From: Demequina sp. NBRC 110052
GTDB lineage: Bacteria; Actinomycetota; Actinomycetes; Actinomycetales; Demequinaceae
Length of the DNA: 64,000 bases
NCBI RefSeq assembly: GCF_002090075.1
Contig: NZ_BBRI01000002.1
Coordinates: forward strand, 682,001-746,000
Direction: 5' to 3'
Under the pieces are notes generated by a model that worked only from the letters and a program-made list of their open reading frames with translations, searched no databases and was not told the DNA's origin. Position numbers and translations under genes: made by a program. Below are positions 17,708 through 26,143 of the stretch, piece after piece; the first letter of the stretch is position 1; every line of letters starts with the position of its first letter.

Positions 17708-17827
17708 GCCCGACGCGGTGGCCGGGCCTTGTCTTCTCAGGCGCCCGACGCGTCGGGCTGGCTTGTCACATGCCCGATGCCGGGGCGGGCCTCGTCGCCG
17801 AGGCGACCCGCGTGTCGGGCAGGCTTG
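17708..17827. repeat. tandem GCCCGACGC elements after ilvN
   Basis: Holds GCCCGACGC (17708), the perfect 16-bp palindrome GCCCGACGCGTCGGGC (17743-17758), and GCCCGATGC paired with TCGGGCA. On the minus strand TGACAAGCCAGCCCGA repeats the ilvN stop region TGACAAGCCTGCCCGA at a 62-nt period. Confidence 0.7.
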
Positions 17828-18346
17828 TCAGGCGCTGACCCTCTCGAGGGCACGCTCAGTGATGGACCGGGAGCCGCGACCGATGGCCACGGTGCCGGAC
17901 TGGACGATCTCGCGCACGTCGTGCGGAGCCAGGGCCGCGAGCAGCGCCTGGAGCTTCTCGGAGGTGCCGACGGCCTCGATGACGAGCGAGTCGGTCGAGA
18001 CGTCCACGACGTGCGCGCGGAACAGGTCCACGATCTGCAGCACGTCGGCGCGCTGGCGGGCGTCCGCACGCACCTTGATGAGCAGCAGGTCGCGCTGCAC
18101 CGAGCGGTCGCGCTCGAGCTCCACGATCTTCAGCACGTGCACCAGCTTGTTCAGCTGCTTGGTGACCTGCTCGAGCGGCAGCTCATCCACGTCCACGACG
18201 ACCGTGATGCGCGAGATCTCCGGGTGCTCGGTCTGACCCACCGCGAGCGAGTGGATGTTGAAGGCGCGGCGGGAGAACAGGCCAGCGACGCGCGCGAGCA
18301 CGCCCGGCTTGTTCTCGACCAGCACCGAGAGGGTGTGGGTGGTCAT
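17828..18346 (-). CDS. ilvN: acetolactate synthase small (regulatory) subunit
   Basis: A 172-aa ACT-domain protein; its ATG overlaps the ilvB stop (ATGA). The N-terminal ACT domain reads [20 protein letters not shown] with [20 protein letters not shown], the usual valine-binding segment. The C-terminal domain includes [20 protein letters not shown] and [18 protein letters not shown]. It binds the catalytic IlvB subunit and confers valine feedback inhibition. Its stop region is duplicated downstream at 17753-17768. Confidence 0.96.
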   Translation of the reverse strand: MTTHTLSVLVENKPGVLARVAGLFSRRAFNIHSLAVGQTEHPEISRITVVVDVDELPLEQVTKQLNKLVHVLKIVELERDRSVQRDLLLIKVRADARQRADVLQIVDLFRAHVVDVSTDSLVIEAVGTSEKLQALLAALAPHDVREIVQSGTVAIGRGSRSITERALERVSA

Positions 18347-20223
18347 GCGTTCTCCTCACGCTCCCACGCGGGGGCGACGCCTCGCGCGTACTGGATCTCG
18401 TCGTTGCTGACGCCTGCGGCCACCATCGGCCACACCATCGCGTCGCGCGACACGGTGAAGTCCACGACCACAGGCTGGTCGTTGATCTCGTTGGCGCGCT
18501 TGATCGTCGCGTCCACGTCCGCGTCGGACTCGCAGCGCAGGCCCACGCAGCCCATCGCCTCCGCCAGCTTGACGAAGTCGGGGATGCGGCGCGTGCCGTG
18601 GCCCGTGTGCAGGTCAGTGTTCGAGTAGCGGCTCTCGTAGAACAGCGTCTGCCACTGGCGCACCATGCCCAGCGACGAGTTGTTCACGACCGCCACCTTG
18701 ATGGGGATCTCGTTGATCGCGCAGGTGACCAGCTCCTGGTTGGTCATCTGGAAGCAGCCGTCGCCATCGATGGCCCACACCTGCTTATCGCGCATGCCCA
18801 CCTGGGCGCCCATCGCGGCCGGGACCGAGAAGCCCATCGTGCCGAGTCCACCCGAGTTGATCCACGTATTCGGGTGCTCGTACTTGATGAACTGGCTGGC
18901 CCACATCTGATGCTGGCCCACGCCCGAGGTGTAGATCGTCTGCTCGGGATCGTTGAGCTCGCCCAGACGCTGGATCACGTGCTGCGGGCTCGAGAGGCCG
19001 TCCTCGGTCTTCTGGAAGCCCAGCGCATACGTGGTGCGCCAGTCGTCGAGCTGCTGCCACCACGCCTCGAGGTCCGGCTTGCCGTGACGCTCGTGCTCCA
19101 CGGTCAGAGCGGGGACGAGCTCGGCGAACACGTCCTTGAGGTCGCCCACGATCGGGACGTCCACGGCACGGTTCTTGCCGATCTCCGCCGGGTCGATGTC
19201 CGCGTGCACGATGGTCGCGTGCGGGGCGAAGCTCGAGAGCTTGCCGGTGACGCGGTCGTCGAAGCGGGCGCCCAGGGCGACGATCAGGTCAGCCTTCTGC
19301 AGCGCAGCCACCGCGGCCACGGTGCCATGCATGCCGGGCATACCGAGGTTCTGCGGGTGGCTGTCGGGCAGCGCGCCGCGGGCCATCAGGGTCGTGACGA
19401 CGGCCGCGCCCGAGAGGTCGGTCAGCTTGCGCAGACCGGCGCTCGCGCCAGAGCGGATCACTCCGCCGCCCACATACAGCACCGGACGCCGGGCGGTCGC
19501 GAGGAGGCGGGCAGCCTCCTGCACCGTCTTGGCGTGCGGCTTGGCGCCCGAGTTGAAGCCTGGCAGGTCGATGCGCCCCGGCCACTGGAACGTGGTGGTC
19601 GCCTGCTGCGCGGACTTGGCGATGTCCACGAGCACGGGGCCTGGACGGCCGTGGCTCGCGATGTAGAACGCCTCGGCGATCGCACGCGGGATCTCAGCCG
19701 GGTCCGTCACCAGCACGTTGTGCTTGGTGATGGGCGCCGTGATGCCGACGATGTCGGCCTCCTGGAACGCGTCCGTGCCGATGAGCGCGCTGCCCACCTG
19801 GCCCGTGATGGCGACCATGGGGATCGAGTCCATGTTCGCGTCGGCGATGGGCGTGACGAGGTTGGTCGCGCCGGGACCCGAGGTCGCGATGCAGACGCCC
19901 ACCTTGCCCGTGGCGTGCGCGTAGCCCTGCGCAGCGTGGCCCGCGCCCTGCTCGTGGCGCACCAGGATGTGGTTGAGGCGCTGCGAGTCCATCAGCGGGT
20001 CGTACGTGGGGAGGATCGCGCCGCCGGGGAGACCGAAGACGTCCGTGGCGCCCGCCATCTCGAGCGACCGGATGATCGCCGCCGCGCCGGTCATCTCGAC
20101 GCCGTTCAGCGCCGGATCCGGCTGCGCATACGGCGTGGGCATCGCGCCGACGGCCTGCGCTGTCGCGCCGGAACCCGGGCGCGGCGAGGTGGACGGGGTG
20201 GGCTTGGCCTTCACCTGTGCCAT
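18343..20223 (-). CDS. ilvB: acetolactate synthase large (catalytic) subunit
   Basis: A 626-aa ThDP- and FAD-dependent enzyme making acetolactate or acetohydroxybutyrate. ATG at 20223 follows GGAG. Motifs: [20 protein letters not shown] and [20 protein letters not shown] (catalytic Glu), the ThDP motif [20 protein letters not shown] then [12 protein letters not shown], and [19 protein letters not shown] 30-residue Pro/Ser/Ala-rich N-terminal extension precedes the domain. Expression is very likely controlled by the leader peptide and attenuator at 20277-20381. First structural gene of ilvBNC-leuB. Confidence 0.96.
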   Translation of the reverse strand: MAQVKAKPTPSTSPRPGSGATAQAVGAMPTPYAQPDPALNGVEMTGAAAIIRSLEMAGATDVFGLPGGAILPTYDPLMDSQRLNHILVRHEQGAGHAAQGYAHATGKVGVCIATSGPGATNLVTPIADANMDSIPMVAITGQVGSALIGTDAFQEADIVGITAPITKHNVLVTDPAEIPRAIAEAFYIASHGRPGPVLVDIAKSAQQATTTFQWPGRIDLPGFNSGAKPHAKTVQEAARLLATARRPVLYVGGGVIRSGASAGLRKLTDLSGAAVVTTLMARGALPDSHPQNLGMPGMHGTVAAVAALQKADLIVALGARFDDRVTGKLSSFAPHATIVHADIDPAEIGKNRAVDVPIVGDLKDVFAELVPALTVEHERHGKPDLEAWWQQLDDWRTTYALGFQKTEDGLSSPQHVIQRLGELNDPEQTIYTSGVGQHQMWASQFIKYEHPNTWINSGGLGTMGFSVPAAMGAQVGMRDKQVWAIDGDGCFQMTNQELVTCAINEIPIKVAVVNNSSLGMVRQWQTLFYESRYSNTDLHTGHGTRRIPDFVKLAEAMGCVGLRCESDADVDATIKRANEINDQPVVVDFTVSRDAMVWPMVAAGVSNDEIQYARGVAPAWEREENA

Positions 20224-20276
20224 CTTCTCTCCTGCTCTGCTGGTCGCGTGGCGGTTCTCGCAGTCCGCCTCGCATG

Positions 20277-20307
20277 AAAAAACCCGGCCGCCTGGGTGGC
20301 TTCCGGG
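20277..20307 (-). terminator. ilvB attenuator terminator
   Basis: On the minus strand CCCGGAAGCC / GGCGGCCGGG forms a stem with a 2x2 internal mismatch, immediately followed by TTTTTT. It lies 30 nt after the leader peptide stop and 54 nt before the ilvB ATG: the expected place for a transcription attenuator. Confidence 0.8.
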
Positions 20308-20336
20308 GGTGCGCGCGGACGATGCCTGGACGTGGA

Positions 20337-20381
20337 CTAGAGGCCCGCGCGCCTGGTAACTCGTACGAGAATCGCCTGCAT
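20337..20381 (-). CDS. ilvB leader peptide [14 protein letters not shown]
   Basis: A 14-codon frame, ATG 20381 to TAG 20337, carrying consecutive Ile-Leu-Val codons (ATT CTC GTA) plus another Val and a final Leu. It precedes a Rho-independent terminator and ilvB. When charged branched-chain tRNAs are scarce the ribosome should stall here and prevent the terminator from forming. The -10 box TATGGT is 6 nt before the ATG, so it is probably leaderless. The arrangement matches ilvB leader peptides known in corynebacteria and relatives. Confidence 0.85.
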   Translation of the reverse strand: MQAILVRVTRRAGL

Positions 20382-20387
20382 GCGACC

Positions 20388-20393
20388 ACCATA
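20388..20393 (-). promoter_or_regulatory. -10 box of the ilvB leader transcript
   Basis: Minus-strand TATGGT, 6 nt before the leader-peptide ATG. No clear -35 hexamer; TGTCGA at 17-nt spacing is the best candidate. Confidence 0.55.
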
Positions 20394-20532
20394 CGCCCGG
20401 GGTCGTGCGATCGACACCATCTGAGCCAACTTTCTCACATCGTGGTTCACAGTCTTACGTTCTGAGACGCACGGCGAGTCTCCAAGCACGCTCCCTCCCC
20501 GCGTTCACTCCGCGCCAGCCTCACTCCAGCCT

Positions 20533-20626
20533 GACACTCCGCACGGATTCCTGGGCGACATCCCGGCGCGAGGCGCCGCACGGGCTCGCAGCCCGGCGTG
20601 TCGCGCCCACATCCGTGCGGAGTGTC
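20533..20626. repeat. intergenic palindrome, family B copy 1
   Basis: Perfect 16-nt arms GACACTCCGCACGGAT (20533-20548) and ATCCGTGCGGAGTGTC (20611-20626) enclose a second inverted pair (GGGCGACA / TGTCGCGCCC). It lies in the divergent ilvB-tetR region. A related copy occurs at 40169-40253. Confidence 0.75.
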
Positions 20627-20654
20627 CGGGCGGGGAGGCGGGACTTCCGGCCCA

Positions 20655-20683
20655 ATTGACAGAATGTCAATCGGGTCTAGCCT
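20655..20683 (+). promoter_or_regulatory. tetR promoter with overlapping palindromic operator
   Basis: Operator ATTGACAGAATGTCAAT (20655-20671, perfect 7-bp arms around GAA) contains the -35 TTGACA. After 16 nt comes -10 TAGCCT, and 7 nt later the tetR ATG. Binding there would block RNA polymerase, so autorepression is expected. Confidence 0.75.
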
Positions 20684-20690
20684 GAGCCGC

Positions 20691-21392
20691 ATGGAGCAAC
20701 GACGATCCGACGGCGAGCGCGAGACGGCGCACCCACGCGCCGCGCGCACCCCCCGCGTGGTCAAGGCTCCCGAGGAGCGCCGGGACGAGATCGTCGCCGC
20801 AGCGCGTCTGGTGTTCGCTCGCCAGGGAGTGCGCGCCACGACCTTCCAGCACATCGCCGACGAGGTGGGAGTCACCCGCGGTCTCGTCTATCACTACGCG
20901 GGCTCCATGGACCGCCTCATCGACCAGGTGCTCGACGCCTGCGTCGCCGATTTCGCCGCCGAACTCCGGGCGTGGGACGCGGCGCGCACGGAGGGCGACA
21001 TCGACGGCGCCGTCGCCACGTACGTCCAGCTCTTCCGTCGCAACATGCCGCACCGCATCGACGGCGAGGCGCGCACCGCGCATCCCCTCCCCCGCTTCGA
21101 CGACGCCGGACTCTACGTCCGCTACCTCGATCAGTCGGTCACGGCGCTGCTCGACGTGCTCGAGGAGACCACGATTCCTGCCTACGCTGCGCGCCACACG
21201 ATCGAGATCACCCACGTGCGAGAGACCTTCGCGATGCTGCTGCACGGCATCATCGGCCTGATCCGCACCAACCCAGCGCTCGGCGACGACGTGCTCGCCG
21301 ACCTGGTGCGCCAGACGCTTCGCCTGGCGCCCGCCCCCTCCCGGGGCCCCGACCGGGAACACACCCTGCGGACCGGACGGCCGGACCGCTGA
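20691..21392 (+). CDS. TetR/AcrR family repressor
   Basis: A 233-aa regulator; ATG at 20691 is 7 nt past a -10 box and has no ribosome site, so is leaderless. After a 25-residue charged leader comes the helix-turn-helix: RRDEIVAAARLVFARQGVRA, TTFQHIADEVGVTRGLVYHY and AGSMDRLIDQVLDACVA. The C-terminal ligand domain is unassigned. It is followed 43 nt later by a DUF5692-like membrane gene on the same strand, probably its target as well as itself. A perfect operator overlaps its -35 box. Confidence 0.9.
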   Translation: MEQRRSDGERETAHPRAARTPRVVKAPEERRDEIVAAARLVFARQGVRATTFQHIADEVGVTRGLVYHYAGSMDRLIDQVLDACVADFAAELRAWDAARTEGDIDGAVATYVQLFRRNMPHRIDGEARTAHPLPRFDDAGLYVRYLDQSVTALLDVLEETTIPAYAARHTIEITHVRETFAMLLHGIIGLIRTNPALGDDVLADLVRQTLRLAPAPSRGPDREHTLRTGRPDR

Positions 21393-21435
21393 CACCTGCC
21401 CGGCCACAGCGTCGGGCGTTCTCAAGGAGAGAGCA

Positions 21436-22422
21436 ATGTTCCTGTTCGAATCGATCACGCTGGCGCAAGGCGTCATGTGGTTCGTCGTGCTCGGAGCCCT
21501 GATCGGGCTCAACGAGCTGTCCCGCCGCGGCCCCTGGGCCGGCATGTTCTTCTTCATCGCCGTGCCGCTGGTCCTCACGATCTTCGTGTGGCCCACCACC
21601 GCCGGCGCGGATTCCTCGACCGGCACGTGGTTCCACTGGGTCAAGGTGTACTCGGCGCTCGCCGGCTGCCTGGGCTTCCTCGCGATCCGCTACATCCCTC
21701 GGCTGTCGCGCAACAAGTACGCGCTGATGTTCCCCGCCGCGATCCTCGCGATCAACATCCTCGAGGCGTGCATCCGCGACTTCCAGGTGGGCGCGATGGG
21801 CGCCGATGGCATGGTCGACGGCGTCTACATGCTGTCCGGCTCGTGGAACTACATGAACGGCATCGCCGGCCTCATCAACCTGCTCGCGATCACCGGCTGG
21901 ATGGGCATCTACATCTCCCGCGACAAGACCAAGGACATGATCTACCCGGACATGATTTGGCCGTGGATCATCGCGTACGACCTGTGGAACTTCGCGTACG
22001 TCTACAACTGCGTGGGCGACCACTCGTTCTACGCCGGCGCCGCACTGCTCATCAGCTGCACCATCCCCGCGTTCTTCCTCCGCAAGGGCGCCTGGCTCCA
22101 GCACCGCGCACACACCCTGGCGTTCTGGATGATGTGGACCATGGCCGTGCCGGCCTTCGTGGGTGAGTCACAGTTCTCGGTCGACTCGTCGCACGACCCG
22201 GTCGCGCTGTTCACGGTCTCCGCGATCGCGTTGGCCGCGAATGTCGCACTCGCCGTCTACCAGATCATGAAGATGGTCAAGGGCCGCAAGAACCCGCTCA
22301 AGGTGGAGATCTACGACGACACCGACGCGTACCGGCGCGTGGTCTCGACGATCCCGGGGGCGTCCGACGCGCAGCTCGCCGCGGCGGGCGTGGAGAGGGA
22401 GAAGGTCCCGGCGTCGGTCTAG
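21436..22422 (+). CDS. DUF5692-like polytopic membrane protein
   Basis: A 328-aa protein; ATG at 21436 behind AAGGAGAGAG. About eight or nine hydrophobic segments. Notable conserved-looking stretches are LIGLNELSRRGPWAGMFFFI, VWPTTAGADSSTGTWFHWVK, VYSALAGCLGFLAIRYIP, AAILAINILEACIRDFQVG, and IWPWIIAYDLWNFAYVYNCV. These recall a family of unknown function (DUF5692), which I recognise only from general memory. The C-terminal 45 residues are hydrophilic. It is probably controlled by the upstream TetR protein. Transport or signalling role unknown. Confidence 0.7.
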   Translation: MFLFESITLAQGVMWFVVLGALIGLNELSRRGPWAGMFFFIAVPLVLTIFVWPTTAGADSSTGTWFHWVKVYSALAGCLGFLAIRYIPRLSRNKYALMFPAAILAINILEACIRDFQVGAMGADGMVDGVYMLSGSWNYMNGIAGLINLLAITGWMGIYISRDKTKDMIYPDMIWPWIIAYDLWNFAYVYNCVGDHSFYAGAALLISCTIPAFFLRKGAWLQHRAHTLAFWMMWTMAVPAFVGESQFSVDSSHDPVALFTVSAIALAANVALAVYQIMKMVKGRKNPLKVEIYDDTDAYRRVVSTIPGASDAQLAAAGVEREKVPASV

Positions 22423-22430
22423 ACGCGCCC

Positions 22431-22496
22431 GCGTCCTGGCAGTCGTCCAGTGCTGAGAACACGGCAGAGTTCAGCACTCAGTGACTGCCAGGACGC
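22431..22496. repeat. intergenic palindrome, family A copy 2
   Basis: Perfect 14-nt arms GCGTCCTGGCAGTC (22431-22444) / GACTGCCAGGACGC (22483-22496) plus an inner pair AGTGCTGA / TCAGCACT. It sits just after the DUF5692-like gene, before a second hairpin. Confidence 0.75.
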
Positions 22497-22507
22497 AAGA
22501 GAGGCGA

Positions 22508-22542
22508 ACGCCCGACGCGGTGGTGACCACGGCGTCGGGCGT
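22508..22542. terminator. bidirectional terminator between convergent genes
   Basis: Stem ACGCCCGACGC / GCGTCGGGCGT (11 bp) continues inward through GTGGT / ACCAC. It lies 12 nt after the ilvD stop (minus strand) and after the DUF5692-like gene (plus strand). Confidence 0.8.
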
Positions 22543-22553
22543 GTGCCGCAGGG

Positions 22554-24251
22554 CTAGTTGAGGACGGCACCCTTCGAGGCCGAGCCGACCAACTTCTGGT
22601 ACTTGCCGAGCACGCCCTTGGTGAAGCGCGCGGGGATGGGCTCCCAGCCCACCTTGCGAGCCTCCATCTCCTCGTCGCTCACGTGGAGCTCGAGAGTGCC
22701 GTTGGCGACGTCGAGCGTGATCTTGTCGCCGTCCTTGACGAAGGCGATGGGACCGCCGTCCACAGCCTCGGGCGCCATGTGGCCCACGCACAGACCGGTG
22801 GTGCCTCCGGAGAAGCGGCCGTCGGTGACGAGCAGCACGTCCTTGCCCAGACCCGCGCCCTTGATGGCCGCTGTGATCGCGAGCATCTCGCGCATGCCGG
22901 GCCCGCCCTTGGGGCCCTCGTAGCGGATGACGACGCAGTCGCCTGCCTGGATGGTGCCGTCGGCGAGAGCGTCGAGGGCTGCGCGCTCGCGGTCGAACAC
23001 GCGGGCGGTGGCCTCGAACACGTCGTTGTCGAAGCCAGCGGACTTCACGACGGCACCCTCGGGGGCGAGCGAGCCCTTGAGGATCGTGATGCCGCCGGAC
23101 TTGTGGATCGGGTTGTTCAGCGCGCGCACCACGCGGCCATCGATGGCGGCGGGCTTGAGCTCGTCCATGTTCTCGGCGAGCGTCTTGCCGGTGACGGTCA
23201 TGACATCGCCGTGCATGAGGCCAGCCTTGAGCAGCGTGTTCATGACGGCAGGGACGCCGCCCACACGGTCCACGTCGTTCATCACGAACTGACCGAACGG
23301 CTTGAGGTCGCCCAGGTGCGGGACGTCCTTGGCGATGCGCGCGAAGTCGTCGAGCGTGAGGTCCACGTCGGCTTCGTTCGCGATCGCGAGCAGGTGCAGC
23401 ACGGCATTGGTGGAGCCGCCGAAGGCCATGACGACGGCGATGGCGTTCTCGAACGCCTCCTTGGTCATGATATCGCGCGCCGTGATCCCCTTGCGGAGCA
23501 TGTTGACGACGGCCTCGCCGGACTTGTGCGCGTAGTAGTCGCGGCGGCGGTCAGGGCTGGGCGGGGAGGCCGAACCGGGGACCGACATGCCGAGTGCCTC
23601 GCCCACGGACGCCATGGTGTTGGCGGTGTACATGCCGCCGCACGCGCCCTCGCCGGGGCAGATCGCCTTCTCGATCGCGAGGCGGTCCTCCTCGGACATG
23701 AGTCCGCGCTGGCACGCGCCCACAGCCTCGAACGCGTCGATGATCGTGACGTCCTTCTCGGTGCCATCCGAGAGCTTCACGTGGCCGGGCATGATCGAGC
23801 CGGCGTAGAGGAACACCGACGCGAGGTCCAGCCGGGCGGCGGCCATGAGCATGCCGGGCAGCGACTTGTCGCAGCCGGCCAGCAGGACGGAGCCGTCGAG
23901 ACGCTCGGCAAGCATCACGGTCTCGACCGAGTCGGCGATCAGGTCGCGCGATACGAGCGAGTAGTGCATGCCCTCGTGGCCCATCGAGATGCCGTCCGAG
24001 ACGGAGATGGTGCCGAATTCGAGCGGGTAGCCGCCCGCGGCGTGCACGCCTTCCTTGGAGCCCTGCGCGAGGCGCTGGAGCGAGAGGTTGCAGGGCGTGA
24101 TCTCGTTCCACGAGCTCGCGATGCCGATCTGGGGCTTCGCGAAGTCGTCGTCACCGAGTCCGACGGCACGGAGCATGCCGCGCGCCGCGGTCGCCTCGAG
24201 TCCGTCGGTGACCTGCCGTGAACGGGGCTTGATGTCGGGCGTCTCAGTCAT
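22554..24251 (-). CDS. ilvD: dihydroxy-acid dehydratase
   Basis: A 565-aa Fe-S enzyme converting dihydroxy acids to 2-oxo acids in Ile/Val synthesis. Cluster ligands appear in [14 protein letters not shown] and [20 protein letters not shown]; the C-terminal [18 protein letters not shown] is also typical. ATG at 24251 has a -10 box TAGACT (plus-strand 24259-24264) 7 nt upstream and no ribosome site, so it is probably leaderless. Transcribed apart from ilvBNC and divergent from the TipA-type regulator. Confidence 0.95.
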   Translation of the reverse strand: MTETPDIKPRSRQVTDGLEATAARGMLRAVGLGDDDFAKPQIGIASSWNEITPCNLSLQRLAQGSKEGVHAAGGYPLEFGTISVSDGISMGHEGMHYSLVSRDLIADSVETVMLAERLDGSVLLAGCDKSLPGMLMAAARLDLASVFLYAGSIMPGHVKLSDGTEKDVTIIDAFEAVGACQRGLMSEEDRLAIEKAICPGEGACGGMYTANTMASVGEALGMSVPGSASPPSPDRRRDYYAHKSGEAVVNMLRKGITARDIMTKEAFENAIAVVMAFGGSTNAVLHLLAIANEADVDLTLDDFARIAKDVPHLGDLKPFGQFVMNDVDRVGGVPAVMNTLLKAGLMHGDVMTVTGKTLAENMDELKPAAIDGRVVRALNNPIHKSGGITILKGSLAPEGAVVKSAGFDNDVFEATARVFDRERAALDALADGTIQAGDCVVIRYEGPKGGPGMREMLAITAAIKGAGLGKDVLLVTDGRFSGGTTGLCVGHMAPEAVDGGPIAFVKDGDKITLDVANGTLELHVSDEEMEARKVGWEPIPARFTKGVLGKYQKLVGSASKGAVLN

Positions 24252-24308
24252 GGGGCCGAGTCTAGGACTGCGACGCGAGGCGCTCTCCCCGACACGGGAA
24301 ATCGCCGC

Positions 24309-24339
24309 TTGCGCTTGACGCTACGTCAACTTCTACGCT
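24309..24339 (+). promoter_or_regulatory. MerR-type promoter of the TipA-like gene
   Basis: -35 TTGCGC (24309-24314) and -10 TACGCT (24334-24339) are separated by 19 bp. The palindrome TTGACGCTACGTCAA (24315-24329) fills that spacer, as in MerR-activated promoters. ATG follows 6 nt after the -10 box (leaderless). Confidence 0.75.
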
Positions 24340-24345
24340 GTCCCC

Positions 24346-25107
24346 ATGACCACGACAGACGAGACCTGGGACATCGCCCAGGTGGCGCGCATGAGCGGCA
24401 TCACGAGCCGCACCCTGCGCCACTACGACGAGCGCGGCCTCCTCACGCCCTCGCACACGGGCCACGACGGGCGCCGCCACTACAGCCGCGACGAGCTGCT
24501 GCGGCTGCAGCACATTCTGGTGCTGCGCGAGCTCGGCACCGGGCTGGACCGCATCGCGCAGATCGTCGACGCCGACGACCCCGCGACGGTCACGGCGCTG
24601 CTGCGCGACCACCTCAGCGGCCTGACCGCCGAGCGCGACCGCTACGCGCGCCTCGCAGCGACGGTCGCGAGCACGATCGACTCACTCGAGAAGGGACAGC
24701 CCATGACCACCGACGAGATCTTCTACGGCTTCGACCACAAGCGCCACGAGCCCGAGGCCCGCGAGCGCTGGGGGGACGACGCCGTCGACCGCTCCAACGC
24801 GAAGTGGGAGTCGCTCGGCAAGGACGGCCAGCAGCGCCACCTGGATACGCACCGCGAGGTCGTGGAGGCGCTGGGTGCCGCGATCCGCGTGGGCTTCACC
24901 GCTGACAGCCCGGAGGTGCAGGAGATCGTCGCGCAGCACTACGCATGGGTCTCGCTGTTCTGGACGCCCAACCAGGAGACCTATACGGGACTGACGCAGA
25001 TGTATGTGGACGACGAGCGCTTCCGCCGCAACTATGACGAGGTCGCCCCCGGCGCGGCCGCACTGCTGCGCGATGGCGCGGCGATCTGGGCCGAGGCGAA
25101 CCTCTAG
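24346..25107 (+). CDS. MerR family regulator with TipAS antibiotic-binding domain
   Basis: A 253-aa protein. N-terminal MerR helix-turn-helix: DIAQVARMSGITSRTLRHYD, ERGLLTPSHTGHDGRRHYSR. A coiled coil precedes the C-terminal TipAS domain, which begins MTTDEIFYGFDHKRHEPEAR and continues YAWVSLFWTPNQETYTGLTQ. TipA proteins bind thiopeptide and other drugs and autoactivate. The 19-bp-spaced promoter with central palindrome fits autoactivation. An internal start at the TipAS domain (TipAS-like short form) is possible at the ATG near 24703, which has GAAGGGACA upstream. Confidence 0.92.
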   Translation: MTTTDETWDIAQVARMSGITSRTLRHYDERGLLTPSHTGHDGRRHYSRDELLRLQHILVLRELGTGLDRIAQIVDADDPATVTALLRDHLSGLTAERDRYARLAATVASTIDSLEKGQPMTTDEIFYGFDHKRHEPEARERWGDDAVDRSNAKWESLGKDGQQRHLDTHREVVEALGAAIRVGFTADSPEVQEIVAQHYAWVSLFWTPNQETYTGLTQMYVDDERFRRNYDEVAPGAAALLRDGAAIWAEANL

Positions 25108-25117
25108 GGCCAACCGG

Positions 25118-25159
25118 CCCCGGCGTCGGGCATGGCAGTTCGCCCGCCCGACGCTGGGG
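25118..25159. terminator. GCGTCGGGC-type terminator
   Basis: CCCCGGCGTCGGGC (25118-25131) pairs with GCCCGACGCTGGGG (25146-25159), 14 bp with one mismatch, 11 nt after the TipA-like stop. Confidence 0.75.
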
Positions 25160-25314
25160 TAGGGCGAGCGCGCGGGTTTCCTGCGTTCTTCGACACGTGG
25201 GAATGTTCCGGCCCGCGCGGACGCTGGCTGTGGTGACACACCGGACGTGGCGCGCAGCGAACTGCGACGCCGCCCCGCATGGGTCGCGCCTCAGGCGCGA
25301 GAGGGAGGGATGTC

Positions 25315-25956
25315 TTGGCCAGGTTCGGACTGATGATCGGGCCGCTGACTGAGTCGCGCACCACGCGCCGGCTCGCGACGCTGGTGCACCGCCTCATGCC
25401 TGCGGGGCACGAGCTCGTGGAGCTCATGTACGGCGACCTGCCGCACCACTCCCCCTACTCGGATGTCCCCGCGCCGTCCGATGGGCTGGCGTGGCGCAGG
25501 AGCGTCGCCGAGTTGGACGCACTCATCGTGATCACGTCGAGCCACACGCGCTCGATCCCCGGCACTCTCAAGAACGCGCTCGACTGGGCGGGAGCCGACG
25601 GCTCGTCGCGCGAGCTCGACGGCAAGCCCGTCGCGATCGCGGGCGCGGCGATCGATGAGCCCGGCGCATTCGCCTCGCTCACGCACCTGCGCACGGTCCT
25701 CAGCGACGCCGGCGCGCGACTGATGGGCCAGCCCGAGCATATGTTCACCGTGCTCGACGGCAGCCTCGACGACGACGGCACGTGCACGGATCCCGTGCTG
25801 TTCGGTGCCGCCGAGGAGTTTCTCGCGGGCGCCGTGGGCCATGCAGTCCATCAGCTGCGCGCGTCGGGCAGCCTGCCCGTGGTGTCGGCGCCGGAATCGC
25901 CCGCCGTGGGGATCCCGTTGGCCGCGGCGCCGGCCGCCGCACCCGAGCCCGCCTGA
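25315..25956 (+). CDS. NAD(P)H-dependent FMN-reductase-like flavoprotein 1
   Basis: A 213-aa protein. TTG at 25315 is chosen for the GGGAGGGA 6 nt upstream. It has the flavodoxin-like fold of NADPH-dependent FMN reductases: RFGLMIGPLTESRTTRRLAT, ALIVITSSHTRSIPGTLKNALDWAG (flavin-binding), and LDGKPVAIAGAAID. The usual GSxRxxS phosphate loop is altered to GPLTESRTTRR. It is followed by a second member of the family at 26144. The C-terminal 30 residues are Pro/Ala-rich. It may be a quinone or azo/FMN reductase; substrate unknown. Confidence 0.75.
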   Translation: MARFGLMIGPLTESRTTRRLATLVHRLMPAGHELVELMYGDLPHHSPYSDVPAPSDGLAWRRSVAELDALIVITSSHTRSIPGTLKNALDWAGADGSSRELDGKPVAIAGAAIDEPGAFASLTHLRTVLSDAGARLMGQPEHMFTVLDGSLDDDGTCTDPVLFGAAEEFLAGAVGHAVHQLRASGSLPVVSAPESPAVGIPLAAAPAAAPEPA

Positions 25957-26017
25957 GGCCGCCGGAGGCCACCTCAGGCCGCGCTACCTTGCGCTCCGGA
26001 ATCCATACCTGCGCATT

Positions 26018-26076
26018 TGTTGAATCCTCAACATCGTGGAATAGTACGAGCGACGGCAATTGTTGACGGTTCAGCA
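26018..26076 (+). promoter_or_regulatory. two TGTTGA/TCAACA operator-like palindromes
   Basis: TGTTGAATCCTCAACA (26018-26033, perfect 6-bp arms) and TGTTGACGGTTCAGCA (26061-26076, one mismatch) share the same half-site and spacing, 43 bp apart (four helical turns). They precede the flavoprotein gene at 26144, with an AATAGT -10-like box between them. Confidence 0.5.
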
Positions 26077-26143
26077 ATCCCAACCCGGGACGCCGCGCGG
26101 CGTGGACGCCGCACCCCACTCACCTGATCCAGGAGGCACTGTC

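Noticed and set aside
20224-20460. T-box riboswitch before ilvB
   Set aside because: No T-box core sequence is visible; the leader peptide with ILV codons plus a terminator explains the region.
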